This document shows, piece after piece, positions 23,419 through 35,248 of a DNA stretch of 64,000 nucleotides; the first letter of the stretch is position 1, and the number at the start of each line of letters is the position of its first letter. Origin of the DNA: Ganoderma boninense (lineage: Eukaryota; Basidiomycota; Agaricomycetes; Polyporales; Polyporaceae); assembly GCA_002900995.3 (NCBI GenBank), contig CM035311.1, forward strand, positions 2,480,001 through 2,544,000. The letters run 5' to 3'. Under the pieces are notes generated by a model. The model made no database searches, was not told where the DNA came from, and worked only from the letters and a program-made list of their open reading frames with translations. Position numbers and translations under genes: made by a program.

Positions 23419-25874
23419 TCCTGATCTCGTGGTGACGCACGCCGCTCGTTCACACACAGCCCCGCTCGCTCGCCACCCGTCCGTGCGTCATCGTGCACTC
23501 AAAAAAAATCATGTGTGTATAATTCTGTATATACTTAGCTGTCGTGTAATTCGTGACTCTTTTCTTGCATGTGCTCGTCGATTGCTTTCGTACTACACAT
23601 TAGACTCTCGTTGTATGTCGCTGAATCCCCTCGGACCCTTGTTGTAGATTTCCCCCCTCCTACAAACTCGAGCTACTGTTGCCGCCAGATACGCCATACT
23701 GTAACCTATATCGCACGCTATTTAGACTATCTTATTGATTGACCCTCCAAGGCTGTGTGACGCTCCACTATTGATTCGCACTCTGTCCCACTGCGACTCC
23801 CGAGATGTGGCCCCCAGCGGCTGGGCTGCGAACCTGAGTTCTGGCCAAGGGGAGCTGGGCCCGCGCCTTGCCTCGAGACGGTAACAGATCGAGATCTGCA
23901 CGAGCGCGCTCTGGGTGGACAAGACCCCAGGCAGAGGGCCCAACGGTTGCTGCGTTTGAGCCCGGGGTTCGCGGATTCGTGGCTGGCATTCTGGAAAGCT
24001 GCACCTGTCGGCACTGTGCTTTGTGGCGCTCCGGGCGTGGTTCAAAGAAGACGTGCCTTGTGGACGGTGGTTCCTCCAGGCTCGCGCCTTGAACCTTCGG
24101 CGTCCGCGTGCGTGCCCATCAGCCGGAGCCATCTCAACAGGGAGTCGCCCGTCCACGAGGCTCGCATCCTCTCGAGCCACCACGACTTCTGATGATCGGG
24201 CCCGCGCTGGCGCTGCTCGCCCGCAGCCCGACCCCGATTCTGTCTTCCTTCCAGAAGCAGCTCGCTCCCTTTCCTTGAAGACCGGATGCCGTGCTCGGTC
24301 ACACCACTCTCCCAGCAAGCCGCCACGCCCAGCCGCAGGCCGGGCCCGATGCTCCCATGCACGAAGCATTCTCAGCCTTCTCTTCCATTCGTTCGACAGT
24401 CGAGACTCGCGCATGTTTTTGGCTCGTCTCAGGCTGTCTCGGACATAGTCATCGAATCTCCAGCTGGTCCCCAGTGCTCTCGAATCCTTTCACGGCATCT
24501 CTCCTCGGGTGCTGTGAGCGCCTTGCCGGTGAATTTCAACCGCGATGATACTCACATCCGATGGTGCGTCTGGAATCCGCGACGGCCCCCGCAGAGAGCG
24601 GGATCGCCCGTTTTGTTAGTTCGTATGCTGTTGTTTGCGTGCTCCTCATCATTCATCACACCCAGCGCTGTTTGTAAGACAGCTTGACCTGTCGCACCTC
24701 GGTCTGTCATGACCACTCTCACCCCAGCTGCCACAGACTGCGAATATCTCCCGTCTTCGATCCGCGTCTCTGAACTTTCACAGTGGCACAAAAGGCCACA
24801 TGCCACTCAACTCATGAAGTATAAGGTTTCTGTCATGTCTCATTCATGTGTCTCATACTAATTTTGAACGACTTTGTTTTTCTGTCCTCTCGGAGATCGC
24901 AGAGCCTGGGCCTCCCTTGTCGCACGCCGAGGCCTACATGAGCGGAGGCTTGTCTCGCCCCTCACTGCTGGCCAGCCGCAAGAATGGCGTGGATGATTCG
25001 CAGGCTCGACGGGCCCTGCTAACGGGACCATGATCTCCCTTCCGCGACGCGGTGCCGACGTAGCCTAAGTTGTGTCAGCCTGTTTGCCAGCGTATGCAAG
25101 CACGATGACGAGCTGGAAGTCGAACCGTGGTTTGAACGTTCACGTTCTAGCCTCCGGATCCCTCCTTCTCAGAATAAGTTGCGGACCTCCAGGCACGCGG
25201 TTGCCCTCTCCCACCGACGTCCTGGGAGGTGCATTTTGTTTTGTCTCAAGGCATGTCAGGTCGTTTGCAATTGATGACGCGAAACGTCGGCCTACGCATT
25301 CCTTCGACCAGTAAGTACTTACTTAGAACCTCTTAGAATCTCGTGAATCCAGAGCGGTTGCTCTAGGCGAAGACGACATGTGCTCCCCCAGGCACGCTGG
25401 CGATAGCGCTGCAGCTCGAAAAAGCCCCGTTTCAACCCGGTTGCAAGACTTCGTTGGCGCTTGACGGATCCGTCTACACACCGTGCGCTGACGGCAGGTC
25501 TTGCTTTAACCGCTACCCATATCTTTACATGATGCAGGATGGCAGCGTGTCATAAATTGGCGACGTGCGTGTGTTCGGCGAAGTCGCCCCAGTGCATCAG
25601 TATGTAGTGCATCTCAGGCTGCATCTCACTCCCGATTCGCACTCGTCCGCCACTGACATAAACTTGTGAGACCTGGCGCCCGAGCGTGCGACACCGAGCG
25701 AGATTTCAAGGGTGTTGTTGCATGACATTCGCGGCGATACAGACGGTCCGACGACAGGCTTCTCCGATAGCAGTGGGTGTGAGGGCGCCTAGTTGTCCAG
25801 CACAGCCCACAGTTCCTAAGCGACGGGAGCGAATCTGCTGCTTCCAACTCCGGCAACTCAGCGTCCTCAGCAAA
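23419..25874. other. 2.46-kb gap without a supportable gene
   Basis: Lies between two gene 3' ends. Open frames are frequent because of high GC (230 codons on the minus strand at 23722-24414; 141 and 133 codons on the plus strand near 24.0-24.7 kb). None shows a domain, convincing splice pairs or balanced amino-acid use, and opposite-strand frames overlap each other. I find no LTRs, terminal inverted repeats or transposase motifs. It could be a decayed element, a long non-coding RNA or unrecognised lineage-specific genes. Confidence 0.5.
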
Positions 25875-26648
25875 TCACTCCTCGTCATCGTAGCTGGACT
25901 CGCCGCCACCCTCCTCGGTCCCTTCGCCCTCCTCGTCCTCCTCGTTCCCATCATTCGCCTCTTCTTCAGCAGCAGCAGCCGCCGCCGCTGCCACTACCTG
26001 ATTTGGTGCAGGTTGTTGTGGCTGGGCGGGTGGATGATTCGATGCCGTGCCGCTCGCCATCTGACGAGCCTGCGCAGCCTTCTCCGCCTCCTCGCGCGCC
26101 TGATCGACAGGGAAGAGGAGGTCCAGCGCGAGATCCTTCCAGCGGATGGTACCGTTGACCCCGCCGCCACCATACCCCATATCTTCGAAGAGCGCACGGG
26201 AAGCGGGATCGTATGGCCGGCGAGGTAGCGCCGCTGGATGCTTGACACTGAGCGGATTGCCATACGGATACGACGGGTGCACTTGGGAGGGAAGTACTGT
26301 GTTATGGCATGTGCACAAACCCGAGTGGCGAGTTTGCGTCAGCATTTCGCATTTCACGGCGGCGGCGTGATGGACAGACCTTCCGATTCCTCGGGGTTCG
26401 GGGGTTTCATGTGGGGAGCGACATCGACGTCTGCAGGGTGCGCGTTAGAGGCTGAGACACCATGAGGCGAGCGGGCTGCGTACCTTCGACCGATAAGTCG
26501 CCGTTGAGGTAGTCGGGTGTGCCGATGGTGTCGAGGACCTCAATGTCATGGGGCGTCATGTGCAGGTAGCAGAACGTGAGATCCTAAAATGAACCGGTGT
26601 CAGAAACTGCGAGTGTTCCAGAAGCAAGAGAAGGGCCCAGACAGTCAT
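25875..26648 (-). CDS. unknown 192-aa protein with acidic C-terminal tail
   Basis: Exons 26648-26643, 26583-26484, 26430-26380, 26296-25875; phases close to 193 codons. The first exon would be only ATG ACT. The protein starts MTDLTFCYLHMTPHDIEVL, then APHMKPPNPEES, and continues with a Pro-rich segment (HPSYPYGNPLSVKHPAALP), an ordered-looking stretch RPYDPASRALFEDMGY...TIRWKDLALDLLFP, an Ala-rich helix and an acidic tail (NDGNEEDEEGEGTEEGGGE). I do not recognise the family. The acidic tail suggests a nuclear or ribonucleoprotein partner, but this is only compositional. An alternative without the 6-nt exon would read MTVWALLLLLEHSQF from the same ATG through the intron; the spliced model joins better to the conserved-looking DLTFCYLH. 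Confidence 0.65.
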
Positions 26649-27119
26649 CTTGTGTGGTTGTAGGTGTGCGATGATCAGTGCAAACTGTATGGCATCCACA
26701 AGCCATCAAAGCCTACCACGGACCAAAGGCAAGGCATTGGCTAAGTCCAACTTCCTTTGTCCCTTCCACAGGCGCCCGCACAGCAGTGATCCGCGGAGCG
26801 TGGATAGTTCGCACTCCGACGCATCCACAAACCAGCCAAACAAGTCGCCGACTCAACGCCGACCCGTCGCCCGCCCGCCCGCACTCAGCGTCCTCCTCTT
26901 CCCCTCAGGCTCCTCCCACTGCCAGTGCCAGCGAGGCAGTGCCCCGAGTGCACGACACAACAGCCAATCCCACCGCTGTCGTGGCTCGAATTCGTGACGG
27001 GGCCTGGTCTTGCCATACCTGGCCTCAGCGGTCCGTTCCTGTGTCAATCCTCCACACCGTCGCCATCTGACACTCGAGACTGCAGTGCGACCATTTAGCC
27101 ATAAGTAACGGCCCTTCCG
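26649..27119. promoter_or_regulatory. divergent promoter region
   Basis: 471 bp between divergent start codons of the small acidic protein (minus) and the TFIIIC subunit (plus). No TATA box recognised. Confidence 0.45.
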
Positions 27120-30100
27120 ATGGCGGAACTCCCTCTTCCGACCGTGTTGAGTCTTCCGGCCGTGCCGGTTTCCCCTTCTGTTCGCGGCCTCCAATTTTCC
27201 CAGGACGGCCAGCTCGTTCTCCTCACCAAGTATGCCGTCTACATCCTGGTACCGTTTTCCGCCTTGTGATCGTCACTCAGTGATTGATTCGCCGTGCTTC
27301 CAAGACTCCCGACACGGGTGTCAACGTCGAGCTGTCCTCCGTCATTAAACAAACCTTGGACTCCAAACCCTCCGCCCGCTCCTCCGCGCGCCCACTGGGA
27401 TGGCTGAGGACCATGGTGGAGTTTGATCGGTCTCTTGCCCACCAGTGGCCTGCTGACTGTACTGGTATTTGTTCTTTGCCGCATCCGGTGACGGGGCGCT
27501 CAACCACACTTGTCCAGATTGGGGCGCCGTCTCGCTAGGTTCGCTTGACCCCTCTCTCCACGCCGCGGCGCTGTCCCCCAGCAATCTCACCGCGGACGCT
27601 GGGTGCGTCAGTCCGTTCGCTGCACTTGTTACCCCAGGAACCGCCGTCTGACGGCGGCATTTCCCTTTTCGCTCCCACAGCTGCGTGCTCGCGCTCCTCA
27701 GCTCAAATCTCGAGCTAACCATATGGGGTGCTACCAAGAACTCTCTTACGGGAGCGTGGATCAAGGTCTGCCGATGTCCTCGGAGTCGTAGCGCCAACCC
27801 GCGACACTGACCATGCTCGTCGATAGCTCCAGGACGTCACCTCTTCCCTCAAAATTGCCCCGGTTGCCAGGCCCCCGCGCTCCGCCTTCAAAGAAACGTT
27901 GCAGCTCCAGTCGACCTGTGCGTACCTTCGCTTCGGGACTGGGCTGTGGTTGACGACCGCCCCTCCTGTGACGACGCGTTTTTCTCAGGCCTTGACTGGT
28001 CAAGCCAGCCGAGTTGGAACCTCACACCCGCGCCGCGCATCGACACGTCTCTGTTGGCGGTTGGTGATCGCGCCGGCTTCGTCACCTTCCTCAGGTACGC
28101 ACATCGGCCCTTCTCAGGATACCTTGCCCACCCACCCACAAAGCACCCATTCAGATATGCCAGAAACGACAGACATATGACTGCCGTAGAGGAGGTCCAA
28201 GTTTCTGATAGATGGGTTACGCACCTCGCATGGTCCCCATGGCTTCTGGCCGACGGTGGCACTTGTGAGTACACGAACGCTGTTCTGCGGATTCAATTAC
28301 TGGACGATTCTAGGTGAGGCGATGCTTGCGTGCGGAATATCCGATGGGTCGGTCAATGTTCTGGTCGTCCGTCAGACACTGACGGCGAAGCCGGGTACCA
28401 CACGGTTCATTCCCACTTACGACTTAGGCCTAAGTGTCCAAGCGCACGAAGAGATAGCATGCGACTCAGATGGGAGAGCAATCACCGGCATGATGTGGGC
28501 GAACATCACTCGGCGAACCGTGAGCTTCTTTTCCTGGCACGAATAGCAAGAGTTGTGGTTCAAGCTTCGCATGCTCAACTCTAAACCTTATAGCCGATTT
28601 TGATATTCCACAAGGCCGCCGTCGTATTGTTGTGGTCTACAGCCTCCACTCAATCCGCCTGGTCGGGCTCACGAGCATTACTTCTACCGACGCAAAAGCG
28701 CTCTGTTGGTTCCTCGGCGCTGAGTCCCTCATCTGGTATCTCCTACATCCCCGATCGCGACATATGCATTCTGTCGCTTTCAGACGGATCTTTCCATGTT
28801 ATTCACTGTCTCTCGGCTAATCCCTCACTGAACCCGCCGCCGTCGGAGGGCGTTTCGTCGCGAACGGTCTCCGCAGCGTCTCGCGCCGTTTTTTCTAGGG
28901 CCGAGCCGGAAAAGGTGACATCGAAGGATATTGACTGTGTAAACGGCATGACCGCATATGACGGACACGCAACGTTCGTCTGGACGTACGAGTGCGTTTA
29001 CGTTGATTTGTATTGGGATGACGCAACTTAAGACTAATTCTATGTCCTAGAGCATGTCGTCCGACTGATTTCAGCTACAAGCACGACGCCAAGCACATCA
29101 GCACGCTTGTTGTGGCACAGCTCTGGCACGAGACCACCATCGACGAGCGGGCCGTCGCTGATCTGGCGGAGTCCGTCGGGCGTGCAACGAGTGCGTGATT
29201 CGCAGACCGCGTGTATCACCCCTGGGGCTACTAACGTTATGATAAAGGCAGCGGCGAAACCCCGATATCTATCCTCCGCCCGATATTACTTCATCTGCGG
29301 GACCCTGCTAGGCTTTCCCGCCTCCACTCTGATATCTTGAACACCTTGCATCAGGGGCAGCAGACCGGCGCGAGTGCGGATATCAACATCCTGCCGTATG
29401 CCGGCGAATGGACTGCGGACGTCTCCCGCGAACTGCGAGAAAGCCTGACTACGCATCTGTTTGGATGGGGCACCATTCAGTCGCAGCGCTTGCGTTATGC
29501 CGTCGCGCTCTTCTGCCAGGCAAGTCGCCGTTACGAGAGCACGGCTGGGGATCGGTTTTGACCACTGATGCGCTTGCTCCAGAGCCGCGCACAGGCTCCA
29601 GACGTGCAGCAGAAATTCGCCGACGCTGCCAGGCTATTCCTGACCCACATCCGCGCGCATGTCCAGCTCACCCTGTTACGACACATCTCGGCCCTAAGTA
29701 GGCTTCTGAGCCGTAAGCCCCGCCTTCCCTGACGCCCCCTCCTCCTTCTCTTTCGCGCACAATCATTCTGTGATGTGGACATTGCGCTGATTCCAGACGT
29801 TCAGGGAGTGACATAACCTTTGCCCGCCGAACCATTCATCAGGCCGCCACCACAGGGGCAACTCCGGCGTTGGCGAAAGAAGCCGAAGTACTGCTCGCGC
29901 TCTTCTCGCGCTCTGCGCCGCACCCTGAGCCAATCAACGCCTCTGCCATCCCTACTGCGCCCGTCGACAGCCTAGATGAGCCGTGCCCTGCATGTGGCGC
30001 CTCGGTCCCACTCGTGGCCTCAGAAACCGAAAACGCGATGTGCACGAACGGCCACGTTTGGGGTGCGTATCCTTACCCACCTCCCGGCGTCTGTATGCAT

Positions 30101-30521
30101 ACATTGACGCAGACCCTTTGTTCGAAACCCCGCCAAACCCTTCCGTTACCGCCCGCAATACTCGTTTCTTTGTGACACAGCGCGCTGCTGCATTACCTCA
30201 TACCTTCTCAGCACGCCGATGGTCCGGACGTGCGTCGGGTGCGGCCGCAAAGCATTGCTCCCCCCGCCCTCCGCTCCCACCGGTGCCGTAACCACGGCCG
30301 TAGCCGATCCGCCGAGCGGGGACGGAAGCGGGGACGAGCACGGGGACGGCAACAGAGACGGAGACCGACACGGGCATGGAGACGCTGGACCGCCCGTCGT
30401 CGCAGGAGGGGTATTGAGCGGGCTTCCCGGCTCCGCGCGCGAGAGCAGGGTGGTGCGAGATCTGCTCGATGCGACGCGCCGTTGCCCATTCTGCGGGAAC
30501 AACTTCGTCGTGCTCGTCTGA
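27120..30521 (+). CDS. GTF3C4: transcription factor IIIC subunit (WD40-like delta domain + TFIIIC zinc finger)
   Basis: Fourteen exons: 27120-27248, 27305-27464, 27518-27602, 27681-27765, 27827-27917, 27989-28094, 28155-28264, 28314-28519, 28594-28991, 29051-29190, 29248-29519, 29583-29712, 29805-30062, 30181-30521 (836 aa). The N-terminal half is a WD40-type propeller as in TFIIIC delta/GTF3C4 (VRGLQFSQDGQLVLLT, DWGAVSLGSLDPSLHAAALS, SDRWVTHLAWSPWLLADGG). The C-terminus is the TFIIIC zinc-finger domain: EPCPACGASVPL, CTNGHVWARCC, TCVGCGRKAL and a final RRCPFCGNNF. TFIIIC binds the A and B boxes of tRNA genes and recruits TFIIIB for RNA polymerase III; fission-yeast Sfc9 and human GTF3C4 share this layout. 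The intron at 29520-29582 uses a GC donor. An acidic Gly-rich insert lies between the zinc motifs. Confidence 0.9.
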
Positions 30522-31002
30522 TCACATTTTTCCCGGCGCGGGGATGGGGATCTGCATCTTCGCCCGCTTGCAAGGACTCGGGGCCCGCGCTCGGCTTTCT
30601 GCACGCCCGAGCCCGAGCCCGAGTCCGAGGGGCTAAGTTCGCCCGACACGGGATAGGATGGGGTTAACGTTTCTGACTCGATGCGGGTGCCGTGTAGACG
30701 TGTAGGTGCGCATGTAAGCATAGTTGGACGCGTGGTGCTGCAACGTGCCCGCAGGGCTGCCATGTGGAGGAGACAGCACGCCCCCGCGCTCGCCGAGCAT
30801 CGCCGGGGGATTCTCCAACGTTGTGGCAGGCTGTATCGTCCGATGTGGAACATACATTGCTTCTCTTTGGCGCTTACACGCTAGGGGTTTACACGGGGCC
30901 TGACGGCGTCTTTGATTAACACGCACGGCGCACACCCTCCATCCTTCCATCTTCCATCCGACGTTCCTGTTACACTACCCCCCCCCCACCCCCTGGTAGC
31001 GC
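30522..31002. other. convergent 3' region with C-homopolymer
   Basis: 481 bp between the stops of the TFIIIC gene (plus) and the S53 peptidase (minus). It includes an interrupted C-run (30978-30993: ten C, A, five C) close to the peptidase stop. No gene seen. Confidence 0.5.
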
Positions 31003-33481
31003 TCAGCCGATGAGACTTTGCAGCTTGAGGAAGTCGGGCGTGCCAAGGCCGGTGACCTGCCGGCAGAAGGTCGAGGAGAAGGAAGGAAACAAAAGAGAAC
31101 CAGATCAGCGTCGGCGGCGGCGCTATGTATACGAAGACGCGGGGAGAAGAACCCGCGCCGATGGCACACTCACCGGATCCCAGCCCTTGCCTGCCGTAAA
31201 GCCATTCGTGTTGCAGCCGGGGTTCGAACCCGAGGTGATGTCGTTGAAGCCGGTGGCGCCCGTCGAGTAGATGAGCGGGTTAAGGAAGCCCAAGGGCGAC
31301 TTCCCTTGGGAAAGACGGAAGTCGTTGAGGAGCGAGATCACGGCCGCGAAGGTCTGTCGTGCACATCCGCGAATCAATGAGATGGCCGGGAACAAAGAGG
31401 CGAAGCCGACATTGAAGTCAGCCGACATTGAAGTCAGCCAGAGCACAAGAACACACGAACTTACCGGGGAGCTGGCACTAGTGCCACCGACGGAGACAAC
31501 ACGCCCACCGAGGACGACCTGGAAGCCCTGGCCTTGCGCAGCAACGTCGGGGTATGCACGACCGGTGCGGCTGTCGGACGCGTCACGAAGGCGACGGCAG
31601 GAAGGTTTGTTAGACAACGTTAATCCGATGCGAACCTGTCTAACGTACTTGAAAAGACCCGCGTTCGTGCTGCCAAGTCCGCTCAGGAACGTCGACACGG
31701 CAGAACTCTGGTAGCTGATTGTTCGGCCGTCGCTCATCAGCATTGGACACGAGCTTGGCTATATGAGGCAACGTTTGCGCACCTGGGCTGAGTGAAGTAG
31801 TCTGAGAAGCCTCCGCCAGAGAAGCTGACAGCAACCTCGGGGTTGACGCGGATCGTGCCACCGACGGCGGTGACGAATGGGCAACCCGCTGTAAAGCGAG
31901 AATGACACAAGGAATGCAGTAAGACTTCAGGACGCTGAGAACCCATTTGACAAAGGACGTGCCAGGGAACGCCGGAAGGAACTTTCTCGTGTTGGTGCCA
32001 TCGTTAGAAACGCAGTCACTGCCGACGCCGCTGTCGCCGCTGCTGAACATGATGCTGCTACCACGGGCACCCAATTGAGCGAAGAGGTTGCAAACACTGG
32101 TAGCGTAATCGACGGGCACAGTCTGCTCGTCTTCGCCATAGCTCGTGGTAAACTGACATGGAAGGTGAGCCTAAATATCAGAAGAAAATGCTAGATTTAA
32201 CCCACAGTCTGCGGAATAGTCGTCTGGTTGAGGATGAAGTTCACCCAGTCGAGGTAAGGCTCGTTAGTGTTGACGTCAGTTCCCTGATCTGGGTCGAAAG
32301 GAGGAGAGCCGCCCGTGCTGTAGTAGATGTTGGGCGTGGGGAAGGAAATGCCCTCAGTGTACTGGATATCCAAGTTCGCCTGGTCGACCGATTCTGTCAA
32401 TTCCTGCTGTGCCACAGGGTCTTGCCTAGAAACGCACCTCGACACCAGGATCTGACTGGTCATCATCGCCACCGTTGACCCGCACCGTGGTGAAGGAAGA
32501 GTTGACGGCATCGGTTCGGAAGCGTTGGAAGAACGTCTATCACAGTCAAAGACGGGACAATGGGAGTCAACAGGCGGCCAACATCACGATCGGCATGATT
32601 GGGTGGACCCTGGGGTGATGCACATACCTGGAGATCCGCGCGGTTCGCGAATTCGTCCAAATAGCCTGCGACACCGAGGATGTTCTTGTCCGTTGCAGCG
32701 GGGACGTAGCCGGCGGTGTTGTAAAGGGCTCGGAGGCAGGCGGGAGTGATTGTGGTGTTGCAGCTCGAGGGCACGGTCGCGAGCGAAGTTGGGTCGGCGA
32801 GCGACGCGACCAAGGGATCACTCTCGATGGTAGGCAAGTCCGTATTGATGAAGCTGGTGGCCCTCATGCTCTTCATCGTGGCAAAGTAGGTTGTCGGTGC
32901 GACGACAGCGACGTGGTCGTGAAGGACATTGGGGAGGTTGTAGTTCATTGTGCGAATGACGTACTCGTCGCTCTTTCCGTGGCGGTATACGTTGTACTTC
33001 GTGCCCAGCATCCTCTCTGCTTGGGCAACAGAAACACGAATGGTGATCCAGTCCCCGGCATGAGAGCGTTGTGAGGAAGCAGCATCAAGTCCGTGGGCAC
33101 CGAGCCAGGATTCCACGAGGTCCACCGAGTCGGGGTGAGGGGCAACAAGGGCTGCTACCTCTTCCTTGGAGAGGTGCTGACCGTAGCTTTCCAAACATGT
33201 CAGCCGCTCGAACAGAGAAACAGTCGAATGCTCACTCACCGCTCATGGGCGGGGTCGCTGACCTCGTATAGGGCCGTAACGAGGTCGTCGAACTTGTCCT
33301 GCTTGAGACCAATCCGCATGTCGAAGGTATAGCCCGGAGGAGCAGGAGCATGGAGCTCCCATCCACGAGGGACCTCGGCCCAGGCGTGCTTCACGCCGAA
33401 GTCATCCCACCTCTTGACCGCGAGAGGCTTGGAGGCGGCGAGGTGGGCGAGCCCGAGGATGAGAGCAGACGACCAGAACAT
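31003..33481 (-). CDS. secreted S53-family peptidase (sedolisin / tripeptidyl-peptidase-like)
   Basis: Ten exons: 33481-33240, 33186-32628, 32536-32438, 32379-32206, 32152-31963, 31888-31783, 31714-31649, 31570-31465, 31353-31174, 31056-31003 (591 aa). A signal peptide ([17 protein letters not shown]) is followed by an inhibitory pro-domain (about residues 20-200, with [19 protein letters not shown] and [20 protein letters not shown]). The catalytic domain has Glu300 and Asp304 in PGVEANLDIQY and the nucleophile Ser510 in GGTSASSP. Other family landmarks are [34 protein letters not shown] and the calcium-site end [11 protein letters not shown]...[13 protein letters not shown]. The family consists of acid serine-carboxyl peptidases that release tripeptides or act as endopeptidases outside the cell. 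The intron at 31962-31889 is GC-AG. The gene is intact, and divergent to the GH127 gene. Confidence 0.94.
31405..31436. repeat. 16-bp perfect tandem duplication inside a peptidase intron
   Basis: The unit GCCGACATTGAAGTCA occurs twice head-to-tail within the intron at 31464-31354 of the S53 gene. It adds 16 nt to the intron without affecting splice sites; probably a replication-slippage product. Confidence 0.9.
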
Positions 33482-35248
33482 GGCGACGGATCGTTCAAGG
33501 TGATCCGGCAGCGAGCATGGCCCTTATGTATGTTCTGGGAAGCCAAGGTCAGCCACCGCAGCCGACTTCCACCAGAAGCATCGCGCTCCGCGGAATCGCA
33601 TGATGTGCTTCACAGCCGAGGGCGGTTCGATTTGATTAGTGTGCCTATGAGCAACGTCGACATGGATGCCCCGACATGAGGTGGGTATCTGGTCAATCAT
33701 GGTCACTAGACCCCGGAGTTGTGTTGGATAGCATGGTTGCGCGGGCTGCATGCGAATGGAGCATGCAAAGAGGGCAGGTCCAGATTGAGATGAGAAAGCT
33801 TGGCGACGACGCGGAGAATTGACAACTATAGCTGTGTCCCGATGCCCGGTGCATCCGACCCTCCCAAGAGCCCAAACAGCCGTGGTTTTCGATGGACCGC
33901 ACGCTTGCAGCCTTCGGTTTACGAAGTCACTAGCTACGCGGCGGATCTGATCGAGAGTAGTGCAGAAACATAGCTGCACCCAGTTCTAAGCAGTGGGTTA
34001 GAGGGCGAGGCATGTGAGGCGGGTTCGGAAGCCGATGCTTGAGAACGGTATCTTATCACGGTACCTGCGCGCATGTGGATCAGCTGCTTCCTGGGCTCTT
34101 CACCGAGGGCGCGCCGTGTGCTTGGCGAGTCCTGAGTGTGCCAGGCCGATGGAAGTGGAGGAGAGGGTCTTCTTCAAATACAAACGGATGCATGCTCAGG
34201 GCGTGGTGGTGGGAGTGGAAAGGATGGAGTGTGCCTGCAAGCATGCCACCGCAAATTCTTGACCGGAACCGTGATGTGGGCGCTTGGGGACGATGAAGCA
34301 GTCGATGATCGACGGCGGCGTCGATCCACCATCCGTGGTTTACCACACCCTCAGCTCCTGCCACAAGGACCATTGTCCATCATCACCACCCCTCTCAAGC
34401 TCATGGCGTCCATGTCTCAATCATATGTTTTCAGCCACCATTGAATGTCATTTTGTGTAACATCGATTCAAGGCTTCACCAGCAATGCCCTGGGCCTATA
34501 CGGTAATGGCGAGTCCAACTTAGATCCAACTAATCGCGTAATGACCAAACCTTCCTATAACTGCAAATATTGATTCACAGGGAAAGTTCCATTCGGCTAA
34601 TTTTAGTGAAGATAGGAAGTCCGCTCCTGCCCCCGGGCTGACGAGGGCGCGGGGGGGGGTGGATGATATACGTTTAGCGGCCCGACAGCGATCCGGGAAG
34701 CTATTGAGTTGGAGTCTCCAGGCCTCTTCTAAGTTCACGTGTAGTCGAACGGCCCGTGAGGCACTCGGCTTTGCGGCAACTCAATATGAGGAAGAGCAAA
34801 GCTTAATGTCATATCTGTGCGTCCCTCAGCTTCTCGTGACTGCTACCACTCACCGACTGCATACAGGCTCGCTCTTTGACTGCTCGTCTTGCACCAACCT
34901 TGGGCTCCAATCGCTAGCCTTCTATAGGTGCTTTGTCGCCTCCCCGTTGCCCATAGGTCTGTCACATCCAATTGAGCTATGTAGTATTCGACATGATGGA
35001 GCTGAGCCTGAGGATTAGTTTTGACCTTGCCAGGTGTCAGCTGCACTCCTGACCAAAGTCAATTTCGATCCGCGCTCATTCATCGAAGTCAAGTAGTGCG
35101 ACACATAGGCTTCTCAGACTTCTGTTTATCGCATCACGCGGTAGGCTTTCGGCGCAACTGCTCGGAGCCGCAAAGGGTCGAGAAGCCAGGACACCCGTAT
35201 AAAATGCGGCTGCCAGCTGTGGAGCATGCGGTGAACGGACCGTTCGCA
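33482..35248. promoter_or_regulatory. 1.77-kb divergent upstream region, S53 peptidase / GH127 gene
   Basis: The region separates two divergently transcribed genes for secreted enzymes. A nine-G run sits at 34651-34659. Near the peptidase an AT-rich CATACATAAG lies about 50 bp upstream of its ATG. A clear TATA box serves the GH127 gene at 35198. No supportable ORF; several short frames exist on both strands. Confidence 0.5.
35198..35204 (+). promoter_or_regulatory. TATA box of GH127 gene
   Basis: TATAAAA lies 45-51 bp upstream of the chosen start at 35249. An in-frame ATG at 35204 overlaps the box and so is probably not transcribed, which is why the downstream ATG, which opens a clean signal peptide, was preferred. 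Confidence 0.65.

Noticed and set aside
23722..24414. 230-codon minus-strand ORF as a gene
   Set aside because: No domain, Arg/Ala-rich composition typical of GC-rich chance frames, overlapped by equally long frames on the other strand.
30230..30853. Arg-rich ORFs on both strands at the TFIIIC 3' end
   Set aside because: They are other-frame readings of the zinc-finger exon, whose own frame carries the conserved cysteines.
31212..31240. tRNA B-box-like GGTTCGAACCC on either strand
   Set aside because: It is coding sequence for the conserved TSGSNPGCN segment of the S53 peptidase; no cloverleaf or acceptor stem can be formed around it.
35204..35206. Upstream ATG as start of the GH127 gene
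   Set aside because: It lies within the TATA box; the ATG at 35249 gives a proper signal peptide.
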